A stretch of DNA of 64,000 nucleotides from Scortum barcoo (GCA_023238725.1 CM041547.1:24235428-24299427), one strand, 5' to 3'; numbered from the stretch's first letter, positions 44,941 through 58,340 are shown. Notes: generated by a model not told the origin, from the sequence alone. Program-made: numbers and translations.

Positions 44941-45054
44941 ATCTAAAAGGTCCATTGTCAAACTGTGACATGATATGTCTGACTGCATTACAGTTGTGAG
45001 TTATAGCCCAATGTAGGCCTCTTGAATGGTGTTGCTAAAATATAAAAACAAGAT

Positions 45055-45260
45055 ACAGAAACATTAATGTTTACCATGTTGGCATTTGCTAATTAGCATA
45101 AAACACACAGTAGAGCTAAGGTTGATGTTTTTAGATTTGCAGGTATTTGGTCACAAACCAACATATTGTGATGATAGAACAAATGTGATTGTAAATTTTG
45201 TGATCAGTTAAGGGAGCAATCTATCAAAGAGCTGTTGAGATATTTTAGGATCTGTGAAAA
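45055..45260 (+). repeat. Dispersed repeat C, copy 1
   Basis: Shares CTAATTAGCA-AAACACA-AGTA, GGTTGATG and TTTGCAGGTATTTGGTCA with 56990-57310. Non-coding; class unknown. Confidence 0.7.
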
Positions 45261-46369
45261 ATTGTGAGTAGCTAAATCAACTATTGCATCATGATCCTTA
45301 TACAGGATTCACATTTTTTTTAAGTGAAATAGTGCAAAAGTGCAAAACCACTTTATGCACGCAGTGCATTTGTGTTGTAGCCAATAAAACCACAGCAGTA
45401 GAGTAATATTTAGTTACAGTTTTGCACAAAAGATGGCCATGACATTAAAGTGTGCAAATCTGTAGCAGATAGATTTCTGGACTCTCTGTTAGAAGAGCTG
45501 AAGCTTTCCTCAGTATTCATAATGAATTTTCACAGATCACAGTGGATGCACCTAACATTTATCAGTCTCACTTTTTTTCTTTATTCTTAAGAATTCATTT
45601 TGGGAGGTGGAAGGGTGTGTAAGGGATGCAAGTGGACCTAAATGGTGATTATTCCTAGGGATTCTGGACTGAATATTCTTATTGGTTGATTAGATGTGTG
45701 TCATAGCCACAAAGTTTTAGAGCTAAATTTTGGAGACAGACGAGTTTGACACAAACAGGCATTGCTTAAAGTACTAAATCAGCCATCAGTGGGCATGTCT
45801 GATCTTGGGTACACAGGCTAGGATTGCAGATTTCTGCATGTTTCCCTTTCAATTGTAAAATTTTGTCTGGGACCGTTAAAAAAAATCACACAGTATAAAA
45901 AAGCCTTTAGTGTGCATGCACTGAAATGTGTCTGAATCTGATGTGAGTGTTTGTACTGTATCCTGACTGAGCATGTCTGTCTCCAAGTCAGTGGTCTCTG
46001 AACATCAGTATATGCCAGAGAAAAGACCAAATTTTAGAAGATCCACAGCTGCCAAACACAGGCAGAGGACAGAAGACACCCCAAGTGCTTCCGAACATTA
46101 ATAATATTTAACCTTAGCAGGGTCAAGCAGCAGAGAGAGGAGTGAGGAAAACAGAGACGGAGACAGACGAAGAAATACTCACTAGATCACCAAATGTGGA
46201 TTAATCCTCCGCTGAAATTGGTCACCAACAAAATGCACTATTTCCTGTTTGAGTAAGATTTGCTAAAAACTACAGTAACCATCTGTTTTTTGGGGGGAAA
46301 TTACTGAGCTGTTTTCAAAAATGAAACTGTTTCTGAAGAAGTACATCTTCAGTGGGAACCAATGAGAGC

Positions 46370-46671
46370 TGGATTACATTCCATTACATTTGCTGTAATG
46401 TAATGTGCCTTTATCTAACCTTACAAAAGGTACATTCACCAATGTGAATACAGCCCCAAAATTGTGAGAATCATGCAAGTACATCCACTTCATCAAATAT
46501 TCAGAATTGCTTTCTGCTTTCACTTAGAAATATGGGACAGAGAGAGCTGTTTTTTATGGCCCATGGTGCAATGTGAACAGGTGAGTTTTCAGTCCACAAC
46601 AAAAGAAGGTTTGACCATGTGCTGGATGTAGGATGAGCACACCAGCCAGGAGAGTTGCTGTAGTCTAAGCA

Positions 46672-46713
<42 letters not shown>

Positions 46714-47700
46714 TTCTGATAATTAACTGCAGGAGCCGTATTTTGCAGTGTTGGCAGCAAAGGACAGTTGCTCATCCAGTGTCACACCCTGGTTCCTTAC
46801 AGTCTGATCGTCTGATCTGGTGACACTACAGAGCTGTGTTAGAGAGTAATAGAGCCAAATGACTTGGTGTAAAGAGAAAAGAGGAAGGCCTAGAACAGAA
46901 CCCTGAGGGATCCCCATAGTGAGTTTACAGGTTCAGACACAGATTCTCCCCAAGTTACCCTGAAACTGCCATGTGTGAAGTCAGATGTGAACGTGAATAA
47001 AAAAGATTATTGGGTGGTTGGAGAAGGATTAAAAGAAGGAATATTTTACCTCAAATAAGGAGGCAGAGAAAGAAGAGGTTTATAGACAAAGAGCTCCTCC
47101 GAGCATTTAGATTTCTGACACTTTCTTTCAGCTGCAGCAGCTGGACAAAGTGAAGAATGCCCATTGTAGAGTAAGTCTAATAAGTCAGATGTTAATTTCT
47201 CTGTCTGGATATTGAAGTCACAGAGAAGTACAAGCAAGGGGACCATCTTCAGTTCATGTTCAACAGAGGACATCTAATTCCTCGAAAAATTCCCTGAGAG
47301 AGCCTAGTGGGCGGTAGAGCATAGCGATGTTTAATTACACCGAATATGTAACAGATACAGTGTGAAATTCTAAAGATGGAAAAAAGTGTGGAAGCAGGTA
47401 GAGAGAAATATGGGGAGGTTAACAAACCAGTGCCACCCCCTCTGCAGGTCTGAGTGTGTGGGTGAAGGAGTAGGCAGAAGGCAGGGCTGGGATGGAGGTG
47501 CTCTCTGGTGTGACCCAAATCTCAGTAAGAGCCAGGAATGCTTGCAAGAAGCTGACTGAGGCCCCTCCTGACCATTTGAGGGTGTGTGTGGAGCTGGTGG
47601 GGTAAGTTCAAAGAGGATGCAATGATGTTGTGAGGATGGTCTATAGTATCTACAAGAAAAATGGTTTGAAATAGAAAGTGTACACAAAGTGCAAAGATAC
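46370..47700 (-). mobile_element. Second-type LINE, internally deleted
   Basis: Minus-strand remnants: endonuclease-like YALPPTRLSQ and VLLCDFNIQTEKLTSDLLDLL (GDFNI motif with Cys for Gly, about 47225), then RT motif GIPQGSVLGLPLFSLHQVI (46915-46860) and VRNQGVTLDEQLSFAANTA (about 46800). The 3' end near 46375-46410 carries AGATAAAGGC and repeated CATTACATTACA. The sequence between endonuclease and RT is largely gone. The motifs differ from copies 1-4, so it is another LINE lineage. An AT microsatellite (46675-46711) interrupts it. Confidence 0.7.
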
Positions 47701-48648
47701 TTTGCAACGACAATGTTAACCTGTCATCTCATTGTACCTACAAATTAATCCTGAGAAGACTTCTTCATCTCTGTATGTTTGAATCGTGATATCAATATGA
47801 TAGATAGATAGACACACACCTGTTGTCTCTGCTGGTTGACTGGACTGGCATATAGCCTTACATTCTTACATTATTACTTTATCCTCAGTGTTTCGTGTGA
47901 TAAGAAGGCAATGGTTTACTTTCAGATGAAACACATAGTTTGTGGAATTAAGGACATATACCCAGTTATCCAATGTATCCACCCACCTAGACCCCCCAGC
48001 CACAAAGCAACAGAAATGATATCAGCAAGACTTACAGACAGAAGAATAGTAAAGAAGTGGAGAGAGAACAATGAGTGAAGAGAAGAGAGGAACTGTCAGA
48101 GAGCTGGCAAGTAACTGTTGTTTTGAGTGGACTTTGGAGGGTTAATCCACTATCAGGGCGCCAGGAGCAGAGGCCTGATGGGTGGATGACTGGGAGAGCA
48201 GAGCTAAGCAGCTTGTGGAGAAAATCACAGGCTAGGGTGAGGTGTGAGGCTTGACTTTTTAGGATAGTGCACTTTAAAAATTAATGTTTCACTGCGCATG
48301 TCACTGCGTGCTTCAACTTGTCACGTCAAATCAATTTGCAGTGACCCACCTCTCTCAGAAACAATAGCCATTAAGCAGATTGGTTACTTGTAAACATATG
48401 AGTTTTGCCACTTTCAGAATTGATGTGTCGCAGCGGGGGAACACGTGCTACAGTCACAAAGCCTGCAAATGTTCACATTAACCTTTCTTGTTCTTTATAA
48501 AAGCTATTTATCCTCTGAAATGATTTCATTATCAGCTCCTGTTTCACTGGAAGCCATAATAGAAGTCCCTTATCAGACATCCATTCTGTGTTAGTACTGC
48601 AGCATCCACTGCAGCTCACTGTTTCCGAATCTGTCTGAGATGCTGCTG

Positions 48649-48651
<3 letters not shown>

Positions 48652-48686
<35 letters not shown>
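48652..48686. repeat. CA dinucleotide microsatellite followed by AG
   Basis: CA units run to 48686, then AGAGAG to about 48699. Confidence 0.9.
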
Positions 48687-48699
<13 letters not shown>

Positions 48700-49009
48700 C
48701 CAGAAGCACTAGCACCATCTTTTAAATGTGGGGCGTACTTGTTCTTCCTAGTCTAACTTTTATCTTTACTTATGTCCTTTGTTGCTCTGTACACCACATC
48801 ACAACAAGCTTGCTTCCTACAGCAGCTTTATAAATAAATGCATTTGACTTGATTTCGACAGAATAAAGTTCCTTTCACTTGGGGCACCTTAAAAAATTAA
48901 TAGATTTCTTAAATGTTCATAGTTTATGATGTCATAACCATCTAATCTACTCAAATATAAAAGAAAACCAAAGTTCAATTCAGGTTCAAGTTCAAAGACT
49001 GTCTCTTAA

Positions 49010-49205
49010 GCAGGGATGGAATAACTCACTAAGGCTCCTGTATATAGCTGACATTTGACTGCACTATTTTCTCTCCTTCACAGAGCCAGGCTAGCCATTT
49101 CCAGTCTTTGTGCGGAGCTAAGCTAACATGCTGCCGGCTGCAGCTTTATATTTACTGCACAGAGGTCACAGTCAATCTCCTCATCAAACTAGAACGCACA
49201 TCAGC
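49010..49205 (+). repeat. Probable dispersed repeat D
   Basis: Contains GAGCCAGGCTAGCCATTTCC, AGCTAAGCTAACATGCTGCC and GCTGCAGCTTTATATTTACTG, which I recognise as a widespread teleost repeat type. Only one copy is in the window, so this rests on memory. Confidence 0.5.
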
Positions 49206-49676
49206 AAATCTTGAAAATTGAAAATTGAAACTTGGTGGCAGTTTACACTACGGTTATGCTTTTCACAAATTTTAGACTGATTGTGATATTTTTAGAGTGC
49301 ATAATAAGGTTATAACATCATGCCACTACATTAAGGAAGCCTGAATGGCCTACAGCAGAATGTGGACAAGATTTTCACATGGTCATCAGCGGAGAGAACT
49401 ATTGGTTAACAGCTCAAGAACGTCAGTTCTTTCGTCATGGTGGGTGGGTCGGGTCTCCTGGGATTTTCACTGTGTGCTCACAGCAGTAAGCTGAAGGAGC
49501 AGCAGCCAGTGCTGTAGCAGGTGACTTTTTCCAGCCTGTAAATCAGTCTACATACACTCTACTCTTAGTGGATGGAGGCTGTTGGGGCCATACTTGAGGC
49601 GAGCCACAAAGGAGGCCTGCAGTCACTCAGGAAAAACTAGTGTCATCTCATTTACATGTTTTGTGGGTTAAAATAT

Positions 49677-49790
49677 CCATCCATCCATCCATTTTCTAAA
49701 CCTGCTTATCCTGAGCACACACAGGGTCGCAGGGGTGCTGGAGCCTGTCCCAGCTATCTTTGGGCGAGAGGCGGGGTACACCCTGGACTG
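49677..49790 (-). mobile_element. 5'-truncated SINE tail
   Basis: Reads CCATCCATCCATTTTCTAAA, GCTTATCCTG, GGGTCGCAGGGGTGCTGGAG, CCCAGCTATCTTTGGGCGAG, GGGGTACACCCTGGACTG; the reverse complement of the 3' half of the SINE at 54218-54434. Flanked by AAAATAT on both sides (49670-49676, 49791-49797), a likely short target duplication. Confidence 0.75.
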
Positions 49791-50561
49791 AAAATATTAT
49801 ATATATATATATAACATCAGTCACAACATAATGCAAAACAGAATGGTAGTGTTTTCAATTAATCTGGAAATATTATTTCGTTAAGCATAATGAATGTAAT
49901 GGCATTTTTCCAGAGAAATTCATGTCTCTCTCAATGAGGGAATGTTATGTTCATTTCAATCTGGACACCGCCCCCAAACCACAGAAAACCCTCAGAAGAG
50001 TCTAATGTGAAAAGAATCTGAAAACATGTAAGTACAAATAGTTATAACAGTATTACAAGCAGTTGAAGGGAAACAGCTAACCCAGCTCCATCCAAAGTTA
50101 ACTAAAACTGAGGCTAAAGCTCAGTAATTAACACATTTGATTAATCCACTCAAGTGTAAAACCTTCCTGGGTCTCCACTGCACAGACATTAAAGTAATAC
50201 CAATCTTCTCATCTGACATTTGATGAGAAAGCAAACCAAAAATATTGAAGTATTTCTTTAAAGCTCAAGTCTTTAAAGTGGGCTAAAATACGTCTTTATA
50301 ATCAAACCACATAGGCACACAGTCTTTAAAGCTGTGACCTGCAGTGACTTGGTAGCTGACAGTGGAGCATTATGTTAGAAGTTCTTTTCCAGTGTGCACA
50401 TTTTATATTTCTTATATTGTATTTCGAGCATTTGCACTTCAGCACAGGCTTAGCAGGTTTTTCACCTGGGGTTGGTCCATTGTACAACTGCATGACACAA
50501 AAGAGCATTCAAAAAAATGTAAGAGTCAAAGTTGTATGTTACAGACAGCAGTTGTCAGTCA

Positions 50562-50612
<51 letters not shown>
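50562..50612. repeat. AAT trinucleotide microsatellite
   Basis: Seventeen AAT units. Confidence 0.95.
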
Positions 50613-50613
<1 letters not shown>

Positions 50614-51804
50614 TGCAGGCAGAATAAAATGCTTTGGTGTTTTCAAACAGTGATGTAACCCCACTGTAATCCGCTTTATGCCCCTTCCCTTTTTACCGTC
50701 TCTCTGTTCATCTCTATCTCACACATTTCTTTACCTTCAAGACAGCAAGGCACAGCATGACAGACACACAGAGGAAGGGATAAGGAGAGAGGATATGAAC
50801 ATACTGACATACTGTAGATGAAATGCAGACATAGAAAGACATAGACTTTTCTGACTTGTGTGAACAGATTTATTCTTGTTTTATTCAGATCACTGCTTGT
50901 TAGTTAACATCACACAGTCGGTCTACACTTTGCATCTCTTCCTTCTCAACAGTCTAGCAAAACCTTCAGGAAACATTAAACTCACAGGTTCTGCAGAAAA
51001 AAGAAAAATGAACCAATATTTGCTGAATGATAAAGTCAACATCATTTAACATTATTAAAAGATTTGATTAGGGATTCAAATGGAATCAAATTCTATGAGC
51101 TAATCCAGAAATAGATTCAGATTTGAGAAAATGTCGTCTAACCCTTGATGTTATTGGATCAAATCTCTAAGTTAAGTTAAGCAAGTTAAATTCTTTTTTT
51201 CTTTTTGCTTCATTTGAATCTTGTCAGTGTCTTTGCTAACAGATTCAATATGTCACTAATCAATTCACACTTTTTAAAACTATATTTTCTGCAGTCACTT
51301 TGTTGTTGCAGCTAAAGTGGAGAGACGCCGAGAGAACTATGTGATCATTGGCCTTTTTCCAGGAACATCCTGCCCTTCCTCTCCTTTTTCTCCACAAACT
51401 GTTCTGTTTGTGTTTATTCCTGGACCAGGAGACATTGTGTGATTGCGTGAGTGCGTGTGTGTGTGTGTGTGTGTACACGTGCGCGCGTTTGACTGTGTGT
51501 AAAGCAGGTGCAGTTTTTTTCTGCATCTCTGACCCAGGTGTGCGTGTTCAGCGTGAACATGACCCAGAAAGTTCCTCCAATGATTTGTCTGTGACATGAG
51601 CTATGATTAAACACACACACAGTAAATTAGTTTTCATAGAATATATTATGTAACTTCACAAACAAACAACAACAAACAAACTGTCTGTTGATGCAAAACT
51701 CAGAGTGTTTCATGTGTTCAGTGTAGCTAACTTGATAATATTCATTGATGATGTATGGTCAAATTAATGAGAGGAGACCATGAAGACAGACCATTCTAAT
51801 CAAA

Positions 51805-51960
51805 CTGTGGCTCAGGAGGAAGAGCAGCTTGTCCACTGATCGCTGGGTTGGTGTTCACCCAGCACCCTGCACAGAATCTCACTCCCATCAGTATGAGTGT
51901 TTGGTTAAATGGGTGAATAAGCAGCAAAAACCTTGTAAAGGGCTTTGGAAAGATTTTAAT
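51805..51960 (+). mobile_element. tRNA-derived SINE, degraded
   Basis: Head CTGTGGCTCAGGAGGAAGAG with A-box-like GTGGCTCAGGAGG and a worn B-box region GGTTGGTGTTCACCC. The body has GAATCTCACTCCCATCAGTA, GGTTAAATGGGTGAATAAGC and ends TTGTAAAGGGCTTTGGAAAG. This order matches a common fish SINE type I recall, with internal deletions. No clear target duplication. Confidence 0.65.
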
Positions 51961-52187
51961 TCATGATTTCCATTTGTAACTACTCTACATTATCAGTGTC
52001 CAAAACAGAGGAAGGTAGAGTGTAAAAGCCTATTAGCTGCCAGTTCTAATCAGCACAGCAGCACAATTACACCCCAGGTGACTCTACTTCATCCCAGAAA
52101 TACACCTGTTATATCACTGCAATATATATTTAAAAAATAAGAAATCTAATCTCATACAGTACACATCCTCTGTTTTTATTTATTTAT

Positions 52188-52238
52188 ACACACACACACA
52201 CACACACACACTTAACTATATATATATATATGGTTAAG

Positions 52239-52319
<81 letters not shown>
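52188..52319. repeat. Compound CA and AT microsatellite with a small hairpin
   Basis: CA repeats (52188-52210), CTTAAC, a short AT run, GGTTAAG, then 79 bp of AT (52241-52319). CTTAAC and GTTAAG are inverted around the short AT run. Confidence 0.95.
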
Positions 52320-52323
<4 letters not shown>

Positions 52324-54217
52324 CGTTTTTATTGAAGTGTAGCAAAATATACAGCATCAGTGCCACCATTAAATCAAAGAGTGCACTGAGAGAAGACACA
52401 GTGACCCTCAGTAATACTGGCATCTCAGTAGCTGGGCCTTTAGCAAGCTTTTTTTGCTTTTGGCCAACACTAACATTTTCTCACTGCTATCATGTGTTAC
52501 ATATTGTTCAGTGACAGAGTGTGAAACCATTAGCAGGACTTTGTGTGCCTCCATGAGATACAATTCAAACAGGGACCCAAAACATTACTCCAAAGCACTG
52601 CTGATGATCAGAAACTCCACAGGGCACCTTTCATTTCTCACCTTTAACAGTCTCTAACTATTAAACAGCTAGTTAGGAAAATTATAAGTTGTTATAGCAC
52701 TGCACCCCAACAAAGTGAACATCCTTGCATGTTAATTCTTTTTCATACAGTGGAGGACGTGTTATCTTAAATCTTAAATATTGCTCCAACATGTCAAAAT
52801 AATTGTATAAATCATGTAAAATGTTTTGGGATCTGGATGTAATTTCAATCACTACTGATATATAACTAAAATAGTTACTTACCAAACTGTCCATTTTTAG
52901 TTTATTCTGAAGATGAGTGAGCAATGTTTTTAATGGGAGACTAAAAATGATTTTTAAAACATGTAAAGCTTAGGACTGGAAAGATCTGTACCCTATGCTG
53001 TTGCTCTAAGCTTTGTTAATTAATGAACCTTTGTTTTAGTCTGATTTATTCCTAGATTGCCATAGAAATCCACCCGGACTCAGCTGGAAGGATTAAGTTT
53101 TCCAATTTTCCAGACAGCAGTCTGAAAAATAGCAGTCAAAACTGGGGCAACCTGCTTCCTTTTGAACCCATGAGTCTGTCGGGCTGCAGACAGGCACAAG
53201 GGAAAGAGATTTTTTGGTCCTAAAGTTTCTATGAAAATATAGACCTGATAAACCGCTTACATATTTTGAGCCCAGGACCAAAATTTTAGCAAAGTGACAA
53301 GTCGTTGAGGGAGCCAGGCTCCCAACAAACACACTGGGGATGTTTGTATATGGGAACGAACCACAAAACAGACCTGCAATGTATTTCTGTTTTCATAGTT
53401 TTCACAGATTTTTATATTTAGAAAAAAACTGTACTGATACCATAGAGTGAGGCAATGTCTATGAGCAATGCTGCTTTTCTCTTAAGTGTATTAATACAGA
53501 ATAAACAACACAGAAATAGTGTGAGCCCGAGGTCTGGCAAAGAAAACTGCTGAGGTAGGTAAACTGCATTTAACTTTTTACAGTCTATGAAAGGGGAACT
53601 TCAGTGATTTAGTATTGCATTTCTGAAAATGAGGGACTCGAAACAGTTTAAAAGTTATAATAGTCAAAGTCACCACAGCAAAGTTGTTCAATATTAAATA
53701 AATAACTTCATATAGAATATATAACAAAGCCATAAAAATGTGAAATAATCCACTATATTATCCATTATTCTAAATTATTGCTAATCATTTTTATTTCATT
53801 TTACTTGAGATTATTTCGCAAAGCAAATGAACCATTTATTTCTTGTATACATTAACTTCATTAGAATATGCACATGCTGTTTATGCCCAAAAAAATGATT
53901 TAAAAGATTATCAGATGAGTCAAAATATGATTATATAAAGTATTAATACATTAAGAATTAACACTGTAACTTTATCCACTATCAGGAGGTCAAGAAAAAA
54001 TATAATGCTTTATAATTTTCCTTTATTTGCAATCAGTTGGTTTACCTCCTACCAGCTGATAAAATAAATGAAAAGAAATATTTTACTCTTCTTACCATTT
54101 ACCTTTCACTAGCTCATTTAGTTATCTCCTTCAGTTTTTGTCAAACTGAAAAGGTAATACTGCATGCTGCTCTGACATCACTATACAAACAAATACTGTG
54201 TAAAAGTAGCATTTTAG

Positions 54218-54434
54218 GGCAGCCGGATAGCTCAACTAGATGAGCACACGCCTATGGATGTAGAGACGAACCCAGGGCTCTTCGCTGCATATCATCCCCT
54301 CATCCTTTCTCCCTGCGACTGACTGGCGACCAGTCCAGGGGTGTGCCCCATCCTTTCGCCCAATGACAGCTGGGATAGGCTTCCAGCACCCCACAACCCT
54401 GTGAGACAGGATAAGCAGTACAGAAAATGGATAG
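54218..54434 (+). mobile_element. tRNA-derived SINE with perfect 14-bp target duplication
   Basis: The 217-bp element starts GGCAGCCGGATAGCTCAACT (A-box region), has a tRNA-like GACGAACCCAGGGCTC (B-box worn), then a body with GACTGGCGACCAGTCCAGGG, TTTCGCCCAATGACAGCTGG, GATAGGCTTCCAGCACCCC, and ends GGATAAGCAG...AAAATGGATAG. AAGTAGCATTTTAG flanks it exactly at 54204-54217 and 54435-54448. Its 3' half recurs in reverse at 49677-49790. The tail is probably borrowed from a partner LINE whose enzymes moved it. Confidence 0.92.
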
Positions 54435-54448
54435 AAGTAGCATTTTAG

Positions 54449-56985
54449 CTGACAAGCTACTTGGAGTGATTCCCAGGGCACGTTCAGTCAGTTGCAGAGG
54501 CAGAAGGTCATGTCCTGTCTCTGTCAGAGCAACAGTTCAGCTCTCTGTCTCAGACAGTGGGGAGGACTGGCCAGTGCGGCCATCTTGATAAGGATGGCTC
54601 TGTCTCCCAGGAGACCAGGTTCGTAGGAAGAGATACTGCACTGCCTCAGACTCCACAATAATACAGTCGCCTTTTTGACATCTCATTGAATGTGACCTGA
54701 ATTGACTGACTAGACTAGGACCGGATTAATTCAGTAAAGCATAGGTCCTGGTTTAGGGTCCAGTGTCCAATCTTTACACACAGTTAAGGCATGAAGAGAA
54801 ATGCCTCTGCTTCTGCTTCTCCTGAGACTTCTTCATCACAAGTTAACCAGCTCCCAAATTTCCTACACAACAGTATTTTCATCTATTTTCACAGGCATTT
54901 CTCGTGTATTCATCAATGACCACAAGGGAAATAAAGATAAGAAAAATGTATTCTTCAAATCAAGAACAGGAGTAAATGGTGCGTTTATTGGAGGCTATTT
55001 TAATCCATGGATTAAGAGATTTGATGCTTTAGTGAGTATTTAAAGCAGCAGCTGTATCAGACAACAATACTTGTTGTATTGTGGGTCAGTTCATTGTTGG
55101 TTTTGGTCTTTAAATCCTACAAGTTGACAATAAGAAAAATATAGAATATCACCGGACTTATCCTTCATAAAATTCATGGATTGCAGTGGAAATCTCAACT
55201 CTTAACAGCATTACACCCGACAAACTCAACCCTGAATACACACTGCTTTTAAAGGCATATGGCACAATGTGGTCAACAATAAAGTGGTTATTAACTACAA
55301 AAAGAGAACATAATTTTTCATGTTTTAACCATAATGGGAAAAACACCTTCTTTTTTTAATCACATCTGTTTTTCCTCGCTTTCTGCTTTGATGCTCAATA
55401 CTCACCACAACCAATCTTTTCTCCTTCCATCTCATCTCAAAGCCTATTTCACATCTGACATGACTTACGGAGACTGACGTTTAAAAATAACATTGTCTTG
55501 GGAGAATCAAGCTGTTAAGGGTGCTGCGTGTCATACGGTAATCTCATATTCTTAAGGAGATATAAAGGGCTGGGAAAATCGTGTGGGTGGATGCTTGTAA
55601 GGAAGGTTGAGGAAGAGCTAAACTGTATTATTCAAAGAGGATCCTTGCATGAGAGCGACACAATGTGTGTGACAATTTATTAAAATGTGTACTAGTCAGT
55701 CACCACCCACATGAAACATTTTGTCATGCAGAACTGATTGAGCTTGTAACCCTGTTTAAGGTTGTAATGCCTCCATTTATATGCCTGGCAGTTAGTTTAG
55801 TAACATATAAAGCAGAGTAGGCGATGAAGACAAGAGCTTTGTCATGTTCGACTACAGAGTGCAAGAAAAACAGAGAATAATGTCGGTGTTTTACGTCAGA
55901 GAAAGGCAAACACCATCAGCCTTGAAAAGTGCATCTAGTCTGAGTTACTGATTAGCATACTGACAGCTGAACATTATGTTGTTTATGTCTTGATTTAACA
56001 CCACTTTGATCTAGAAACCTCAGGCGGGTAAAGTCATATAGGCCTGAGCCAGTGCTGGTAAACACAAAGAAAAAAAGATGCCATTTATTATCAACATGGT
56101 CAGGACAAAGCTGTCTGTAAAGGGACCAATATAAGGTAAGCTGTGAGGGGCTTTCATAATGGTAATACACGTATCTGCTACTACTAATACTGATTTGATT
56201 TGTTGTTGCTCTTCAGATCACTGGAGGGGTTTTGTGGTTTTAATACAGAATACACTTTGGAAGAAATGTGACTGCTGCTTATCAACTTCTTACCGCTCCA
56301 GAATATTTTCTGTTCAAACGAAATGTAAGACTGCGAGCTTTCGCCACAAGAACTCTTCAGTTAACAATCGACTTCTTTAATATTTAAGCAAGGCGCTCTT
56401 TCACTGCCTTGTGCCTCGAGTTGCCTTTAGTTGCTAAGAGAGGACAAATGAAATGTTTGGATGATAAACACTCTGCTGGTATCATCAAAAATGTTTCTCC
56501 TCAATCCAGGCAGACTTACATGTCTTTTCTGGAAGTTAGTGATACAGAAATGTGATTTTTAGGTGTTTGAATGATCACATACTAAATTCTTTAGCCATAG
56601 CCTTGGCTTCAAAATACTCTCAGTTTTGTGAGGATACTTGAGAATTGTAGAACATGTAACTAGAGAGCAATGATTCATGGCTACTTGTATGAAGTGTAGG
56701 TAAGCACAAAATCAATCAGATACATAAGTCAGGATATAAGCTGTGAGCCGATGAAACCAGTCAAATTATTTAAAAGCTACAATGTTTGTGGCTTTGGTTA
56801 GAACTGCTGTGCTGTAATGTAGTAAGGTCAGAGGTCAATGGATCCGATTTAACAGTATTTTACCTAGTATGTGGTTAGGACACCTCCAACACGTCTTCAA
56901 AGAAAACTATTTTACCCTGTGACATAACCCAAACATGAGTATGATAAAGTGTCAATGGTCATGCTAGTAGTTCTGTCTGACGCAG
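54449..56985. other. Intron DNA, nothing recognised
   Basis: AT-rich, no exon with CA10 similarity and no clear repeat. Short open frames resemble no family. Confidence 0.55.
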
Positions 56986-56989
56986 CTTT

Positions 56990-57310
56990 TAGCAACTACT
57001 AATATCTACATGGCAACATGCTTACAATGACAAACACAATGTTAAGACGTTGTTTAGCAGATATAATGTTCAGTTAGTTTAGCATGTTAGCAGTGACTAA
57101 TTAGCACTAAACACAAAGTACACTTGAGGTTGATGGGAGCTGTACTAGTTTTGCAGGTATTTGGTCAGAAATCAAAGTACTGAAAGAGTGAAACTCTGAC
57201 TTCATGATGGCAGAAGAAAAGCCAGAGGATCACCAAAATTATTAGGATTTATATGCTGAGGACTATGAATGTCTATATGCAGCTTCCTATCAATCCATTA
57301 TATGCTTGCA
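56990..57310 (+). repeat. Dispersed repeat C, copy 2 (longest)
   Basis: Contains AGTTTAGCATGTTAGCAG, CTAATTAGCACTAAACACAA, TTTTGCAGGTATTTGGTCAG, GAGGATCACCAAAATTATTA and CTATCAATCCATTATA. Related to 45055-45260 and 61215-61475. Confidence 0.75.
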
Positions 57311-58215
57311 GAGATCTTTGGCTCTGCAACGGAACCAGTCCTAGAGCCATGCTTTAAGTGCACCAAAAACTCTAACCTGAGATGTTAAGCCTCTGTGTGA
57401 ATCCACTGCTGCTTGAACAATGTCAATCCATCACACACAAACTAAACTCTATTCCTGGGATTGGCTAAATTACCAGGCGCATACAGTGTTTAATTATAAA
57501 ACAAGCCATTTAATTACAATGATCCCCATGTCTGTAAAACCAAAGGGTTTGTCAAAATAAACCTCCTCCTATGATGAGCAGTTTAGTCACAACATCATGG
57601 GTTAAAGTCCGACTAGATTACATTTCTTTTTTTTTCTTTTCTTCTGTGTTTCTTTTTAACTTTTATCTCTGCTATCCAATTAAGCAGAAAGACCCCCCTC
57701 CAAGCACACAAGGAAGGATTATGATGACTTTCAAGCAAGACTTCAGTGTGGGTGAGCTCACTTTATGATATTTCTTGAACTAATTAAGCATCAAAAGTGG
57801 CAGTCCCCAGCCAAATTAAAGATCAGAGTGTTGGTTCAGCCTGACGCAATGACCCCAAAAGATCGAGATCTTTCCTCACCAACTTGCATCAGCCTGACTA
57901 ATGGAAGGAAAGAAGTTTCTTGATGGATATGCGGTGTACTTTTAGTGTATGTACTGATTAACTATTTTTTCTCCATATAGACAGTGCTTTTTAAACACTG
58001 CCACAGGGTGAGCTGAGGCATGGCTTTACATTTCTTTTTAAGTTAATAGAAACTCCTTTGACCAAGTCAACGTAAATTGCTGGGCCAACAGACATTTTTT
58101 GACTGTGATATCTTTCCTAAATAACTGCTCTCTCAGCAATTTATGGTGTGGATGGAGGAGCTTTCTAAGGTTAAAAGGGAAAAGACGTGGGAATTTAAAC
58201 AGTAAAAAGAGTCAT

Positions 58216-58340
58216 ATTCAGCTTTAAAACAGAAGTAGGTAACTTATTTTAAAAGATCTTTTAGTCATGAGACAGATAATAAGACCATTTGACAAGAATC
58301 CTCTATGTCCAAATAAAAACAACCAATCAGAGCAGAGATG
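58216..58340 (-). repeat. Dispersed repeat B, copy 3
   Basis: Reverse orientation to copies 1 and 2: TTAAAACAGAAGTAGGTAAC, CATGAGACAGATAAT and AACCAATCAGAGCAGAG. The ends AGTAGGT and CCAATCAGA are in the same order as in the other copies. Confidence 0.7.

Noticed and set aside
50522..50620. Poly-Ile open frame
   Set aside because: AAT microsatellite.
52184..52514. Tyr-Ile repeat open frames
   Set aside because: Translation of the AT microsatellite.
54218..54300. Functional tRNA gene
   Set aside because: The tRNA-like part is the head of a SINE with its own body, tail and target duplication; stems are not intact.
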